Shown one piece after another: positions 1 through 7,733 of a stretch of DNA of 11,187 bases. The notes below the pieces were generated by a model. It was not told the origin of the DNA, ran no database searches, and saw only the letters and a list, made by a program, of their open reading frames with translations. The stretch is from positions 1-11,187 of the forward strand of contig JAAYZL010000033.1 in assembly GCA_012514855.1 (NCBI GenBank), written 5' to 3'. This stretch comes from Clostridiales bacterium (lineage in GTDB: Bacteria; Bacillota_A; Clostridia; Christensenellales; Aristaeellaceae). The number at the start of each line of letters is the position of its first letter. Positions within the stretch are counted from its first letter, which is position 1. The position numbers and the translations under genes are program-made.

Positions 1-54
1 CGAGGGGAGCGTCCCCCTCGAGGGGAGCGTCCCCCCCGAGGGGAGCGTCCCCCT
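1..54. repeat. Three tandem 18-bp repeats, each a small hairpin
   Basis: Three head-to-tail copies of an 18-bp unit start at 1, 19 and 37. Copies 1 and 3 are identical, and copy 2 differs only in its last base (C instead of T). Each unit contains GGGGA-GCG-TCCCC, so each can fold into a 5-bp hairpin with a 3-base loop. There are no spacers between copies. The array touches the window edge, so more copies may lie to the left. It sits upstream of the argS promoter and is probably a non-coding intergenic repeat. Confidence 0.85.
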
Positions 55-107
55 GGAAATTGACGCGCCCAACGGCGACGAATGACCCCAAATTAACCTC
101 GCTCGGC

Positions 108-137
108 TTGCGTCGGGCCCCGAAAACGGGCTATACT
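108..137 (+). promoter_or_regulatory. Candidate sigma-A-type promoter of argS
   Basis: A TTGCGT (-35, 108-113) is followed after 18 bases by TATACT (-10, 132-137, five of six consensus bases). Transcription would start near 144, leaving a leader of about 27 bases before the argS ATG at 171. This placement argues against an upstream translation start at 60. It was found by eye and is not experimentally supported. Confidence 0.5.
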
Positions 138-170
138 CGCGTATATATTTCGAATGGGAGTGTTTTTCCG

Positions 171-1868
171 ATGGACTTCAGGCTCGCGATTGCCGACCGC
201 ATCCTCCTAAATATCCCCGGGGCCGGACTGCCGGCCGCGGAGATCGCCGATATGCTCGAAATCCCGCCGGACACGAAGCTCGGCGACTACGCGTTCCCGT
301 GCTTCAAGCTGTCGAAGGCGCTCCGGAAATCCCCGGCGGCGATCGCGGACACGCTCGCGGGGAGCGTCTCGGCGCCGTTCCTCGCGAAGATCGAGTCGGT
401 CAAGGGGTATCTGAACTTCTTCATCGACCGCGCGACCTACGCCCGGGAGGTGCTCTCTCGCGCGCTTTCCGAGGGCGACCATTACGGCTCGGACGGGAGC
501 GGCCGGGGCCGGTGCGCCGTCATCGACTACAGCTCGATCAACATCGCGAAGCGCTTCCACATCGGCCACCTGTCGACGACGATGATCGGGAATTCCTTAT
601 ATCGGCTGTATGGGTTCTTCGGCTGGCGCGCGGTCGGCGTGAACCACCTGGGCGACTGGGGCACGCAGTTCGGCAAGATGATCGCGGCGTACAGGCGCTG
701 GGGCGACCGCGCGACGGTGGAGGCCGGCGGCGTCGACGAGATGGTCAAGCTCTACGTGCGCTTCCACAAGGAGGCCGAAAACGACCCTGCGCTCGAGGGC
801 GAGGGCCGCGCGTGGTTCAAGAAAATCGAGGACGGCGACCCGGAGGCGCTTGAAATCTTCAACTGGTTCAAGGACGTGACGCTCCAGGACGCCGAAAAGA
901 CCTACGAGCTGCTCGGCGTGACGTTCGATTCCTACGCCGGCGAGAGCTTTTACAACGACAAGATGGCGCCGGTCGTCGAGGAGCTGCGGGAAAAGGGGCT
1001 GCTCAGGGAGGATCAGGGCGCGCAGATCGTCGACCTCGAGCCCTACGGCATGCCCCCGGCGCTGATCCTGCGCTCGGACGGCGCGTCGCTGTACCTCACG
1101 CGCGACCTCGCCGCCGCGAAGTACCGCAAGGACACCTACGACTTCGACCGCTCGCTCTACGTCGTCGCGTATCAGCAGGACATGCACTTCAGGCAGCTCT
1201 TCAAGGTGCTCGAGCTGATGGGCTACGACTGGGCGAGGGCCTGCGAGCACGTGTCGTTCGGCATGGTGTCCTTCGAGGGCCAGACGCTCTCGACCCGCGA
1301 GGGCCGGGTCGTGTACCTCGACGAGCTGCTCAAGACCGCCGTCCGGAAGGCGCGCGGCATCATCGAGGAGAAGAGCCCCGGCCTCGGGGACAAGGGCGCA
1401 ATCGCGCGGCAGATCGGCGTCGGCGCGGTCGTGTTCTTCGCGCTGTACAACAACCGCATCAAGGACATCGACTTCTGGTGGGACCGCGCGCTGAACTTCG
1501 ACGGCGAGACCGGGCCGTATGTGATGTACACGCACGCGCGCGCGTGCTCGGTGCTCAGGAAGGCGGACGACGCGCAGGCGGAGCCCGATTTTTCCCAGCT
1601 TGCCGATGCGGAGGCGCAGGAGGTCATAAGGCTGATCGAGCAGTTCCCGCAGGTCTTGAAGTCGGCGCTCGAGCGCTCGGAGCCGTCGATGGTCACGCGC
1701 TTTTCGGCCGACCTCGCGCAGGCGTTCAACAAGTTCTACTACGAGCGGCGGATTTTGGACGACGACCCCGGCGCGCGCGCGGCGCGGCTGATGCTGACGA
1801 GGGTTTCGCGCGACGTGATCAAACAGGCGCTCTGGCTGATCGGGCTCGACGCGCCGGAGAGGATGTAG
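171..1868 (+). CDS. argS: Arginyl-tRNA synthetase (class I)
   Basis: This enzyme charges tRNA-Arg with arginine in the cytoplasm using ATP. The 565-residue protein has the full family layout. The N-terminal tRNA-binding domain carries GDYAFPCFKLSKAL (about 38-51) and LNFFID (81-86). The class I catalytic core has NIAKRFHIGHLS with HIGH at 130-133, and a QTLSTREG version of the KMSKS loop near 371-378. A helical DALR anticodon-binding domain begins around GETGPYVMYTHARA and runs to the end. The frame is open back to a TTG at 60, but the 37 extra residues do not resemble ArgRS, and a promoter (108-137) lies inside them. A GGGAG at 156-160 sits 10 bases before ATG 171, so I chose that start. Length is normal for bacteria. 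It is followed after one base by an SDR gene. Confidence 0.96.
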   Translation: MDFRLAIADRILLNIPGAGLPAAEIADMLEIPPDTKLGDYAFPCFKLSKALRKSPAAIADTLAGSVSAPFLAKIESVKGYLNFFIDRATYAREVLSRALSEGDHYGSDGSGRGRCAVIDYSSINIAKRFHIGHLSTTMIGNSLYRLYGFFGWRAVGVNHLGDWGTQFGKMIAAYRRWGDRATVEAGGVDEMVKLYVRFHKEAENDPALEGEGRAWFKKIEDGDPEALEIFNWFKDVTLQDAEKTYELLGVTFDSYAGESFYNDKMAPVVEELREKGLLREDQGAQIVDLEPYGMPPALILRSDGASLYLTRDLAAAKYRKDTYDFDRSLYVVAYQQDMHFRQLFKVLELMGYDWARACEHVSFGMVSFEGQTLSTREGRVVYLDELLKTAVRKARGIIEEKSPGLGDKGAIARQIGVGAVVFFALYNNRIKDIDFWWDRALNFDGETGPYVMYTHARACSVLRKADDAQAEPDFSQLADAEAQEVIRLIEQFPQVLKSALERSEPSMVTRFSADLAQAFNKFYYERRILDDDPGARAARLMLTRVSRDVIKQALWLIGLDAPERM

Positions 1869-1869
1869 C

Positions 1870-2595
1870 GTGCGCCGCGATTTTTCCGGCAGGACGGCCG
1901 TCGTGACCGGCGGCGCGCGCGGCATCGGGCGCGAGATCGCGCGGTCGCTCATGGAGGCGGGCGCGGCTGTCGCGGTGATCGACCGGCTGCCGGTGGAAGT
2001 TCCGTGCGCGATGAAATTTCAGGGGGATTTGGCCGATCCCTCATGCCTTGAAAACTTCCGCCGCGCGTTTGTCGAAAAGCTCGGAAAGCTCGACTTCCTC
2101 GTCAACAACGCCTGCCTCACGCGCGGCGGGCTGCCCGGCTGCGGGTATGACGACTTTCTGTATGTGTTCCGGGTCGGCGCGGCGGCCCCGTACTACCTGA
2201 CGAAGCTGTTCTGGGACGACTTCAATCCCGGCGCCTCGGTCGTCAACATCTCGTCGACGCGCGCCTCGATGTCGCAGCCGTTCACCGAGAGCTACTCCGC
2301 CGCGAAGGGCGCGATCTCCGCCTTGACGCACGCGATGGCGGTGAGCCTTTCCGGGCGCGCCCGCGTCAACAGCGTGAGCCCCGGCTGGATCGAGGTCGGA
2401 AATTCGGAGCACTCCGATTCCGACCGCCGCCAGCACCCGGTCGGCCGCGTCGGGCGGCCTTCGGACATCGCGAGCGCGGCGATGTACCTCTTGAGCGACG
2501 ACGCGTCGTTCATCACCGCGCAGAACATCACCGTCGACGGCGGCATGGCGAAGAATATGATCTATCACGGAGATTTCGGGTGGAAATTGGAATAA
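1870..2595 (+). CDS. Short-chain dehydrogenase/reductase (SDR), probably NAD-dependent
   Basis: A 241-residue classical SDR that would oxidise or reduce a sugar, polyol or similar alcohol using NAD(P)(H); the substrate is unknown. It shows the cofactor motif TGGARGIG (13-20), an Asp at 38 after the second strand (usually favours NAD over NADP), GDLAD (52-56), NNAC (79-82, usually NNAG), Ser 128/129, and catalytic Tyr142 and Lys146 in YSAAK. The Asn of the extended SDR tetrad, normally in a 'vNl' segment, appears to be Gly103. The GTG start at 1870 is supported by GGAGAGG (1856-1862) seven bases upstream; the next in-frame ATG would delete the cofactor motif. It begins one base after the argS stop, so the two are probably co-transcribed, ending at the terminator at 2641. 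The convergent operon next door handles sugars, so it may supply a dehydrogenase to that pathway, but this is inference. Confidence 0.9.
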   Translation: MRRDFSGRTAVVTGGARGIGREIARSLMEAGAAVAVIDRLPVEVPCAMKFQGDLADPSCLENFRRAFVEKLGKLDFLVNNACLTRGGLPGCGYDDFLYVFRVGAAAPYYLTKLFWDDFNPGASVVNISSTRASMSQPFTESYSAAKGAISALTHAMAVSLSGRARVNSVSPGWIEVGNSEHSDSDRRQHPVGRVGRPSDIASAAMYLLSDDASFITAQNITVDGGMAKNMIYHGDFGWKLE

Positions 2596-2640
2596 CGCAG
2601 CCTGCTGAAAATTCCCGCAATGCCGTGTCGACACGCCGAG

Positions 2641-2660
2641 CGCCCATCCGGGCGTTTTTT
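2641..2660 (+). terminator. Rho-independent terminator of argS-SDR
   Basis: CGCCC (2641-2645), a 4-base loop, GGGCG (2650-2654), then six T (2655-2660). It is a compact, canonical terminator 45 bases after the SDR stop. The last T is also part of the stop codon of the convergent epimerase-like gene (2660-2662 read on minus). A perfect 12-bp palindrome at 2624-2635 (CGTGTCGACACG) lies just upstream. On the minus strand that palindrome comes after the operon's last stop but has no T-run, so no clear minus-strand terminator is seen. Confidence 0.88.
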
Positions 2661-3697
2661 CATTGGAAGGTCCGGCAATATGCAATGAGCTCGAGTTCCC
2701 TCGCCTCTCCGGGGGCGATGGGCACGCCCGCGTTGCGCTCGGCGAGCGAGGAGAGCGGCTCCGGCAGGTTTGTCCACGGCTCGACGCCGAGGCAATAGTC
2801 GCGGCCGTAGGAGGGGTAGTCCTCGCCGCCGCAGTCCGGCTCCCAGAACCACAGGCACGGGAGCTGTTTCACGTCCCACTTGAGCCCGAACGCGAGGCCG
2901 TAGCCGTGGTTGCGGATTTCGACGCTGCCTTCCTGCAGGCCGGCAACGCCGAACTCCATCGTGCACTTCTTTTCCGGCGGGAGCACCTTCGACAGGTCGA
3001 TCGGCGTTCCGTCGTCGAGCACGGCGTTCGGCCAGCGGTAGTCACCGTCATGGTTCAGCCGCGTGCCGGGGTACGGGTGCAGCATCAAACGGTCGCCGGG
3101 GAGCTCGATCGTGCAACTGCCGTCGAGGAACGCGGGTCCGAGCGCCGGGTGGTGCCCCCACGAAAATTGCAGCGGAACCCGGCCCTCGTTCGTCGCGCGC
3201 TCGCGGATGAAAAGCGCGGGTTCGTCCGCCTTGATCGTCAGCCACTTTTCGAGCAGATAGGGCGTGCGGATCGTGCGCACCCAGAACTTGACCGTGACCT
3301 CCTCCTCGGTGTCCTTCTCGATTGCGTAATCCCAGTTCAGCGAGTGTACCTCGCCGTGCAACGGCAGCTTCGCGCCGCGATAGGTCGTCGCCGTGCCGAT
3401 GGACGGAAACAGCTCCTGCCAGCCGCCCTCGTACGTGTCGAAGAACACGCCGGCCGGGTCGGGGGACGTCGGCATGCGCCGCGCGGGGTCGCGGACGCCC
3501 GTCCACGAGTGGTACATCACGTCGAGGTCGAGCGGCTTGTACAGGAACTCGACGATGTCCGTGCCCTTTCCGGGGAGCACCGAAATGTGCAGAAACCGGT
3601 TGTCGAGCGAGAGCTGCCGGACGCCGTTTACGACGCTCTCTCGCGCGCGGCAGTTGTAGTTCCGCGCCGATTTGTTGGGGTCAAATGCGTTGTACAT
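2660..3697 (-). CDS. Aldose 1-epimerase / DUF4432-like protein
   Basis: A 345-residue protein with the look of the galactose-mutarotase-like beta-sandwich fold, which interconverts sugar anomers or binds a sugar ring. Visible features are LPGKGTDIVEF (41-51), a conserved PLHGEV segment (112-117), SWGHHPALG (179-187) where the family's catalytic His is expected, and GVEPWTNLP (304-312) with Glu306 as the likely catalytic base. I cannot decide between Aldose_epim proper and the related DUF4432. No signal peptide is seen, so it should be cytoplasmic. The ATG at 3697 has AGGGAGG three bases upstream, and this site overlaps the stop codon of the preceding amidohydrolase (8-base gap), suggesting translational coupling. 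The frame stays open upstream to 4234, but that part is an out-of-frame reading of the amidohydrolase. It is the last gene of the isomerase-amidohydrolase-epimerase operon. Confidence 0.85.
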   Translation of the reverse strand: MYNAFDPNKSARNYNCRARESVVNGVRQLSLDNRFLHISVLPGKGTDIVEFLYKPLDLDVMYHSWTGVRDPARRMPTSPDPAGVFFDTYEGGWQELFPSIGTATTYRGAKLPLHGEVHSLNWDYAIEKDTEEEVTVKFWVRTIRTPYLLEKWLTIKADEPALFIRERATNEGRVPLQFSWGHHPALGPAFLDGSCTIELPGDRLMLHPYPGTRLNHDGDYRWPNAVLDDGTPIDLSKVLPPEKKCTMEFGVAGLQEGSVEIRNHGYGLAFGLKWDVKQLPCLWFWEPDCGGEDYPSYGRDYCLGVEPWTNLPEPLSSLAERNAGVPIAPGEARELELIAYCRTFQ

Positions 3698-3705
3698 GAG
3701 CCTCC

Positions 3706-4752
3706 CTACAGCCCGAACACGCGCCGGGCGTTGTCGCGGTACAGCTTTTTCAGAACCTCTTCCGAAAGCCCCAGCCCGCAGATGCGCCACTGGCCGAGAA
3801 AGTCCGGGAACGGGTGCTCGAAATACTCGTCGAGCGTCTGAAAGAAGCGGAAGTGCGTGTGGTAGAATCCGCGGGTGCGCTTTTCGCCAAAGTGCCCCTC
3901 GTAGTCGGTGCCGAACAGCACGCGGTCCTGATACCGCTCGATGAACGCCCTCGCGGTGTACGGCTGGCGGCCGAGCTGGTCGACGCGCGCGGCGGTGTCG
4001 ACGTACATATTCGGATACCGGTCGAGCCACTCGCCGACGCGCCCGAGGTTTTCGGCGTAGCTTCCCACGTGCGCGACGACGAAGGTCGTGCCGGGATGCG
4101 CGCGGACGACCGCTTCCTGCATCTCCATGTGCTCGTCGAAGGACGGGATGCCGGGGCGGAAGAACGACCACTCGGGGTGCTTCGACAGGCACACGAAGTG
4201 CTCGTTCTCCGGGTCGGTCGGGCGGAAAAAGCACGGCGGGTCGGCGACGTGGATGACGATCGGCAGGCCGAGCTCGCCCGCCGCGCTCCAGACCGGCTCG
4301 TAGCGCTCGTCGTCGAGCCGCAGGTTTCTGCCGAAGTATTTTTCGCCCATCAGCGTCATGTTCTTCCAGAGCTTGACCGCGACGCCGCCCTTCGCCTTCA
4401 GGTCGCGGAGCTGGCGCCAGGCGGTGGATTCGAAGTCCTTTTCCATCGCGCGCGAGACGTCGACCGAGCCGACCGGCAAGATCATGCCGTCGGACTGTTC
4501 GAGCTTGCGCAGCAGCCGGTCGTAGCCCGCGCCCCAGACGAGCTCGAGGCAGAGGATTCGCTCTATGCCCATCTCGCGAAGCAGTTCGCAGGAGCGGCGC
4601 GTGTCGAATTTTTGCTCGTAGTCGTCGCCCAGGAGCAGCGGGCCGAAGTGCGCGTGCATGTCGACGACCGGGAACGGCGGCAATTCAAACGGGTGCTGTG
4701 CCGTCACGAGCTCGCTCTTCGGGTGAAATTCGTCCACATACAGCCTTTGCAT
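3706..4752 (-). CDS. Amidohydrolase-superfamily TIM-barrel hydrolase (lactonase/decarboxylase type)
   Basis: A 348-residue member of the metal-dependent amidohydrolase superfamily, most like the Amidohydro_2 branch (PF04909: sugar-acid lactonases, pyrone-dicarboxylate lactonase, aromatic decarboxylases). The metal site can be followed along the barrel: HAH (His33, His35) after strand 1, Lys127 in AVKLWKNM, His168 in VIHVADPP, His228 in VVAHVGSY, and Asp283 in LFGTDYEG. No signal peptide is present. The ATG at 4752 is preceded by GAGG eight bases upstream and lies two bases after the stop of the isomerase-like gene, so the operon link is firm. In known pathways for fucose and similar sugars, lactonases of this superfamily open the lactone made by a sugar dehydrogenase. 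With a mutarotase next door that role is attractive, but the substrate is not readable from the sequence and a decarboxylase is possible. Confidence 0.88.
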   Translation of the reverse strand: MQRLYVDEFHPKSELVTAQHPFELPPFPVVDMHAHFGPLLLGDDYEQKFDTRRSCELLREMGIERILCLELVWGAGYDRLLRKLEQSDGMILPVGSVDVSRAMEKDFESTAWRQLRDLKAKGGVAVKLWKNMTLMGEKYFGRNLRLDDERYEPVWSAAGELGLPIVIHVADPPCFFRPTDPENEHFVCLSKHPEWSFFRPGIPSFDEHMEMQEAVVRAHPGTTFVVAHVGSYAENLGRVGEWLDRYPNMYVDTAARVDQLGRQPYTARAFIERYQDRVLFGTDYEGHFGEKRTRGFYHTHFRFFQTLDEYFEHPFPDFLGQWRICGLGLSEEVLKKLYRDNARRVFGL

Positions 4753-4754
4753 AA

Positions 4755-6134
4755 TTATGCCTCGATAAACTGAATGCCCATGACCTCGCAGAACGCGCCG
4801 AGCTCCTCGACGAGGTGCTCGCCGTAGCCGAGCACGCCGTACTCGTTCATGTAGTACTCGAGCAGCGTGTCGATGTCGACCGAGTCGTCGAGCTTGACGA
4901 ACGCGTGCGGCCAGAACGGTATGCCGCACTCGAGCTTGCGCTCCTCGAGGTTGTCCGGCACGAACACCTCGCCCTTGGCGACCACCAGCACGAACTCGCC
5001 CTCGATGCGGCCGAGCCGCGCGAGCGCGCAGGGGCCGGGGGAGCACGTCAGCTTGACCGACAGGCCGCCCGCCGCGCCCTCGGTCGGGATGCCGTGTCCG
5101 GCGAAGCCCGCGGGGTCGCGGTCGTCGGCGAGCGACGGGGGAACCGCGCCGTCGCCGATGATCTTCGCCTCGCGCGCCTTCCGGTCGACGTGCTGCAGGT
5201 CGCCGTAGTAGACGGGCCGGTCGCTGAGGTTCGTCAGGAGGTAGACCGTCATCGCGGTGTTGAAGTCCGAGAGCGTCGAGGTCGGCACGCCGTCGTCGAG
5301 CATCAGGCTCTGCGCGAAGCACGTCGCGCCGTAGTCGTCGCCGAGGCCGGGGAACGACTGGATCGTGTAGAAATCGAAGCCGTATTTCGCGATCAGCTTT
5401 TTGAGCGCTATGTACAGCGCGATCGAGCGCCGGGAGGTGTCCGTCATCTCGGGCGCCTCGCCGAACAGCGCGGCGATCTTCGGGAGAACCTCGCCGATCT
5501 CCTGGTCCGTGACGGCACGCGCGGTCTGCAAAAGCTCCGTCGTGTCGCGGGAGTCGATATCGACGCCGAACACGCGCATCCACTGCGACGGGTCCGCGAC
5601 GCCGCACGCCTGGCCCATGCCGCGGCCGCCGAACACGCCGATCGTCGACATGTTGAGCTTTGCCTTGAGCCGGCCCGCGCGGCAGTAGCACGCGATTTTG
5701 TCGACCTGATCGTCCTCGTCCGCGGACGCGTAGACGAACAGGTGCGGTATGCCGACCTCGAGCAAAGTTCCGTGCATGACGAAGCCGCCGACCGGCCGCC
5801 AGCCCTGCGAGCCCGCGTGCGTCCAGAGCACGATCGGCTTGCCGCTCGCGGCAAAGTCGCGGACCGCGGCGATCATGAGCCCCGACCAGATCCACGTGCC
5901 GGTGCACAGGATCAGCGCGTCGATGGAGTCGTCCTTTTTAAACGACTGGAGCGCCTCCTTCGCCTCCGCCTTGTTGGCGATCACGATGGGCCACTCGGCG
6001 AGCTCGACGTCGCGCCTGCGAAGCGCGGCCTTCGAATTTTCAATGAGCTTTTCATCGATGAACGGCGCGCCCATCGGATCGAGCAGGCCGTCCTTGTGCG
6101 TTCCGAATACGACAAACCCGGCTTTGGATTTCAT
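4755..6134 (-). CDS. L-fucose/L-arabinose isomerase-fold protein
   Basis: A 459-residue cytoplasmic protein of the FucI/AraA-like group (COG2407 type), which normally interconverts aldoses and ketoses with a Mn(II) site. Supporting segments are the N-terminal domain with LILCTGTWIWSG (74-85), HAGSQGWRPVGG (106-117), STIGVFGGRGMGQACG (163-178), NTAMTVYLLTNLSDRPVYYGDL (292-313), and the C-terminal barrel segment TCSPGPCALARLGRIEG (363-379) with WPHAF (408-412). Asp312 and His410 sit where two active-site residues are expected. The Glu usually found in a 'cEaD' motif appears to be Leu288 (TLSD, 287-290), so activity may be altered. I chose ATG 6134 because AAGGGG and GGTGG lie 5-8 bases upstream; the GTG at 6143 overlaps that site. 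It is the first gene of the operon, divergent from lacI. The substrate is unknown. Confidence 0.87.
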   Translation of the reverse strand: MKSKAGFVVFGTHKDGLLDPMGAPFIDEKLIENSKAALRRRDVELAEWPIVIANKAEAKEALQSFKKDDSIDALILCTGTWIWSGLMIAAVRDFAASGKPIVLWTHAGSQGWRPVGGFVMHGTLLEVGIPHLFVYASADEDDQVDKIACYCRAGRLKAKLNMSTIGVFGGRGMGQACGVADPSQWMRVFGVDIDSRDTTELLQTARAVTDQEIGEVLPKIAALFGEAPEMTDTSRRSIALYIALKKLIAKYGFDFYTIQSFPGLGDDYGATCFAQSLMLDDGVPTSTLSDFNTAMTVYLLTNLSDRPVYYGDLQHVDRKAREAKIIGDGAVPPSLADDRDPAGFAGHGIPTEGAAGGLSVKLTCSPGPCALARLGRIEGEFVLVVAKGEVFVPDNLEERKLECGIPFWPHAFVKLDDSVDIDTLLEYYMNEYGVLGYGEHLVEELGAFCEVMGIQFIEA

Positions 6135-6166
6135 CGGTTCCACCCCTTTTGATATTCTCTATCGGT

Positions 6167-7306
<1,140 letters not shown>

Positions 7307-7307
<1 letters not shown>

Positions 7308-7319
7308 TGCAATTTGCAC
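7307..7319. promoter_or_regulatory. Perfect inverted repeat on the lacI stop codon
   Basis: GTGCAA-T-TTGCAC has two perfect 6-base arms and starts on the last base of the lacI TAG. It closely matches the palindrome before lacI (6245-6258). A third half-like copy, GTGCAAATTG, follows at 7338-7347. It could be a distal operator for looping or a small hairpin, but there is no T-run, so it is not a standard terminator. Confidence 0.4.
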
Positions 7320-7506
7320 GAACGGCAAGGGCGGGCTGTGCAAATTGGGAGGCGGGATCGGGGCGGGGACGGAAAACCCCGCCGATATCGGAGCGTGGAC
7401 CGGGGCGCGAAAGGCCCGCCGGAGAGAACGGTGCGGGGGACATAAAAGACCCCGCCGGATTCGGGACGGCAATACCCCCGCCGCCGCGCATGGGCGCGAT
7501 ATGCCC

Positions 7507-7554
7507 CTCCCGGAGTAGACGGTGGAAATACCAAAACCACCGCTACGGGGGGAG
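7507..7554 (+). other. Extended 48-base stem-loop, possible RNA structure
   Basis: From outside in, CTCCC (7507-7511) pairs with GGGAG (7550-7554). A symmetric 3x3 internal loop follows, then GTAG (7515-7518) with CTAC (7543-7546), a single bulged A (7519), and CGGTGG (7520-7525) with CCACCG (7537-7542). The apical loop is A-rich (11 bases). That is 15 base pairs in total. It lies about 180 bases before the LCP start. It resembles no riboswitch class I can confirm. Confidence 0.4.
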
Positions 7555-7630
7555 AAGCATCGTTATGCCGCACATTGTTGCAAAAATATGCGTTTCTATA
7601 GAGAGCACCGTTAATTATCACTCCGGACGC

Positions 7631-7659
7631 TTTACTCCCGCGCCGCCGGGGTGTAATAT
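7631..7659 (+). promoter_or_regulatory. Weak candidate promoter of the LCP gene
   Basis: TTTACT (7631-7636), 17 bases, TAATAT (7654-7659); each box matches four of six consensus bases. A second weak option is TTGTTG (7575-7580), 16 bases, TATAGA (7597-7602). One of these probably serves the LCP gene, but I cannot choose firmly. Confidence 0.3.
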
Positions 7660-7733
7660 TATTGTTAGGACGCAACCGTTCGGTCGGTTTGCTCGTCAAA
7701 AACTGTGAGAAAAAATTGTACGAGGTGTAACCA

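Larger units (their letters stand above)
7308..7733. other. 426-bp intergenic region with several hairpins; no convincing gene
   Basis: Short open frames exist on both strands, but their products are low-complexity Arg/Pro/Gly-rich, lack Shine-Dalgarno sites and resemble nothing I know. On the plus strand I see GGCGGGG/CCCCGCC (7362-7368 with 7377-7383, 8-base loop), GCGGGG/CCCCGC (7433-7438 with 7450-7455, 11-base loop) and a longer hairpin at 7507-7554. From about 7556 the sequence becomes AT-richer and probably holds the LCP promoter. No lacI terminator with a T-run is visible. Confidence 0.6.

Noticed and set aside
1..54. CRISPR array
   Set aside because: The repeats are directly adjacent with no spacers, only 18 bp long, and no cas gene is present.
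60..170. 37-residue N-terminal extension of ArgRS from a TTG at 60
   Set aside because: The added residues do not resemble the ArgRS N-terminus, a likely promoter (108-137) falls inside them, and ATG 171 has a Shine-Dalgarno site and starts the family-like sequence.
597..1952. 451-codon open frame antisense to argS
   Set aside because: It mirrors argS codons in a GC-rich gene, where stop codons are rare on the opposite strand; the product is Arg/Val/Leu/His-rich with no recognisable domain.
2663..3841. 392-codon plus-strand frame across the epimerase-like gene
   Set aside because: The composition is shadow-like and it overlaps a well-supported minus-strand gene along nearly its whole length.
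3698..5907. Apparent fusions, because the epimerase and amidohydrolase frames stay open upstream of their starts
   Set aside because: The upstream parts are Arg-rich out-of-frame readings of the preceding genes; each gene has its own ATG with a Shine-Dalgarno site exactly where family similarity begins.
4815..6152. 445-codon plus-strand frame across the isomerase-like gene
   Set aside because: It is a shadow of the minus-strand gene, low in complexity and Arg/Ala/Val-rich, without a Shine-Dalgarno site; the minus-strand protein has clear family motifs.
7512..7560. Resemblance to the core of a cobalamin riboswitch (GGTG-x-AA followed by CCGCTAC)
   Set aside because: The conserved AGGGAA segment, the CACTGT end and the outer stems are missing, the stretch is better explained as a single hairpin, and the downstream LCP gene is not a B12-type target.
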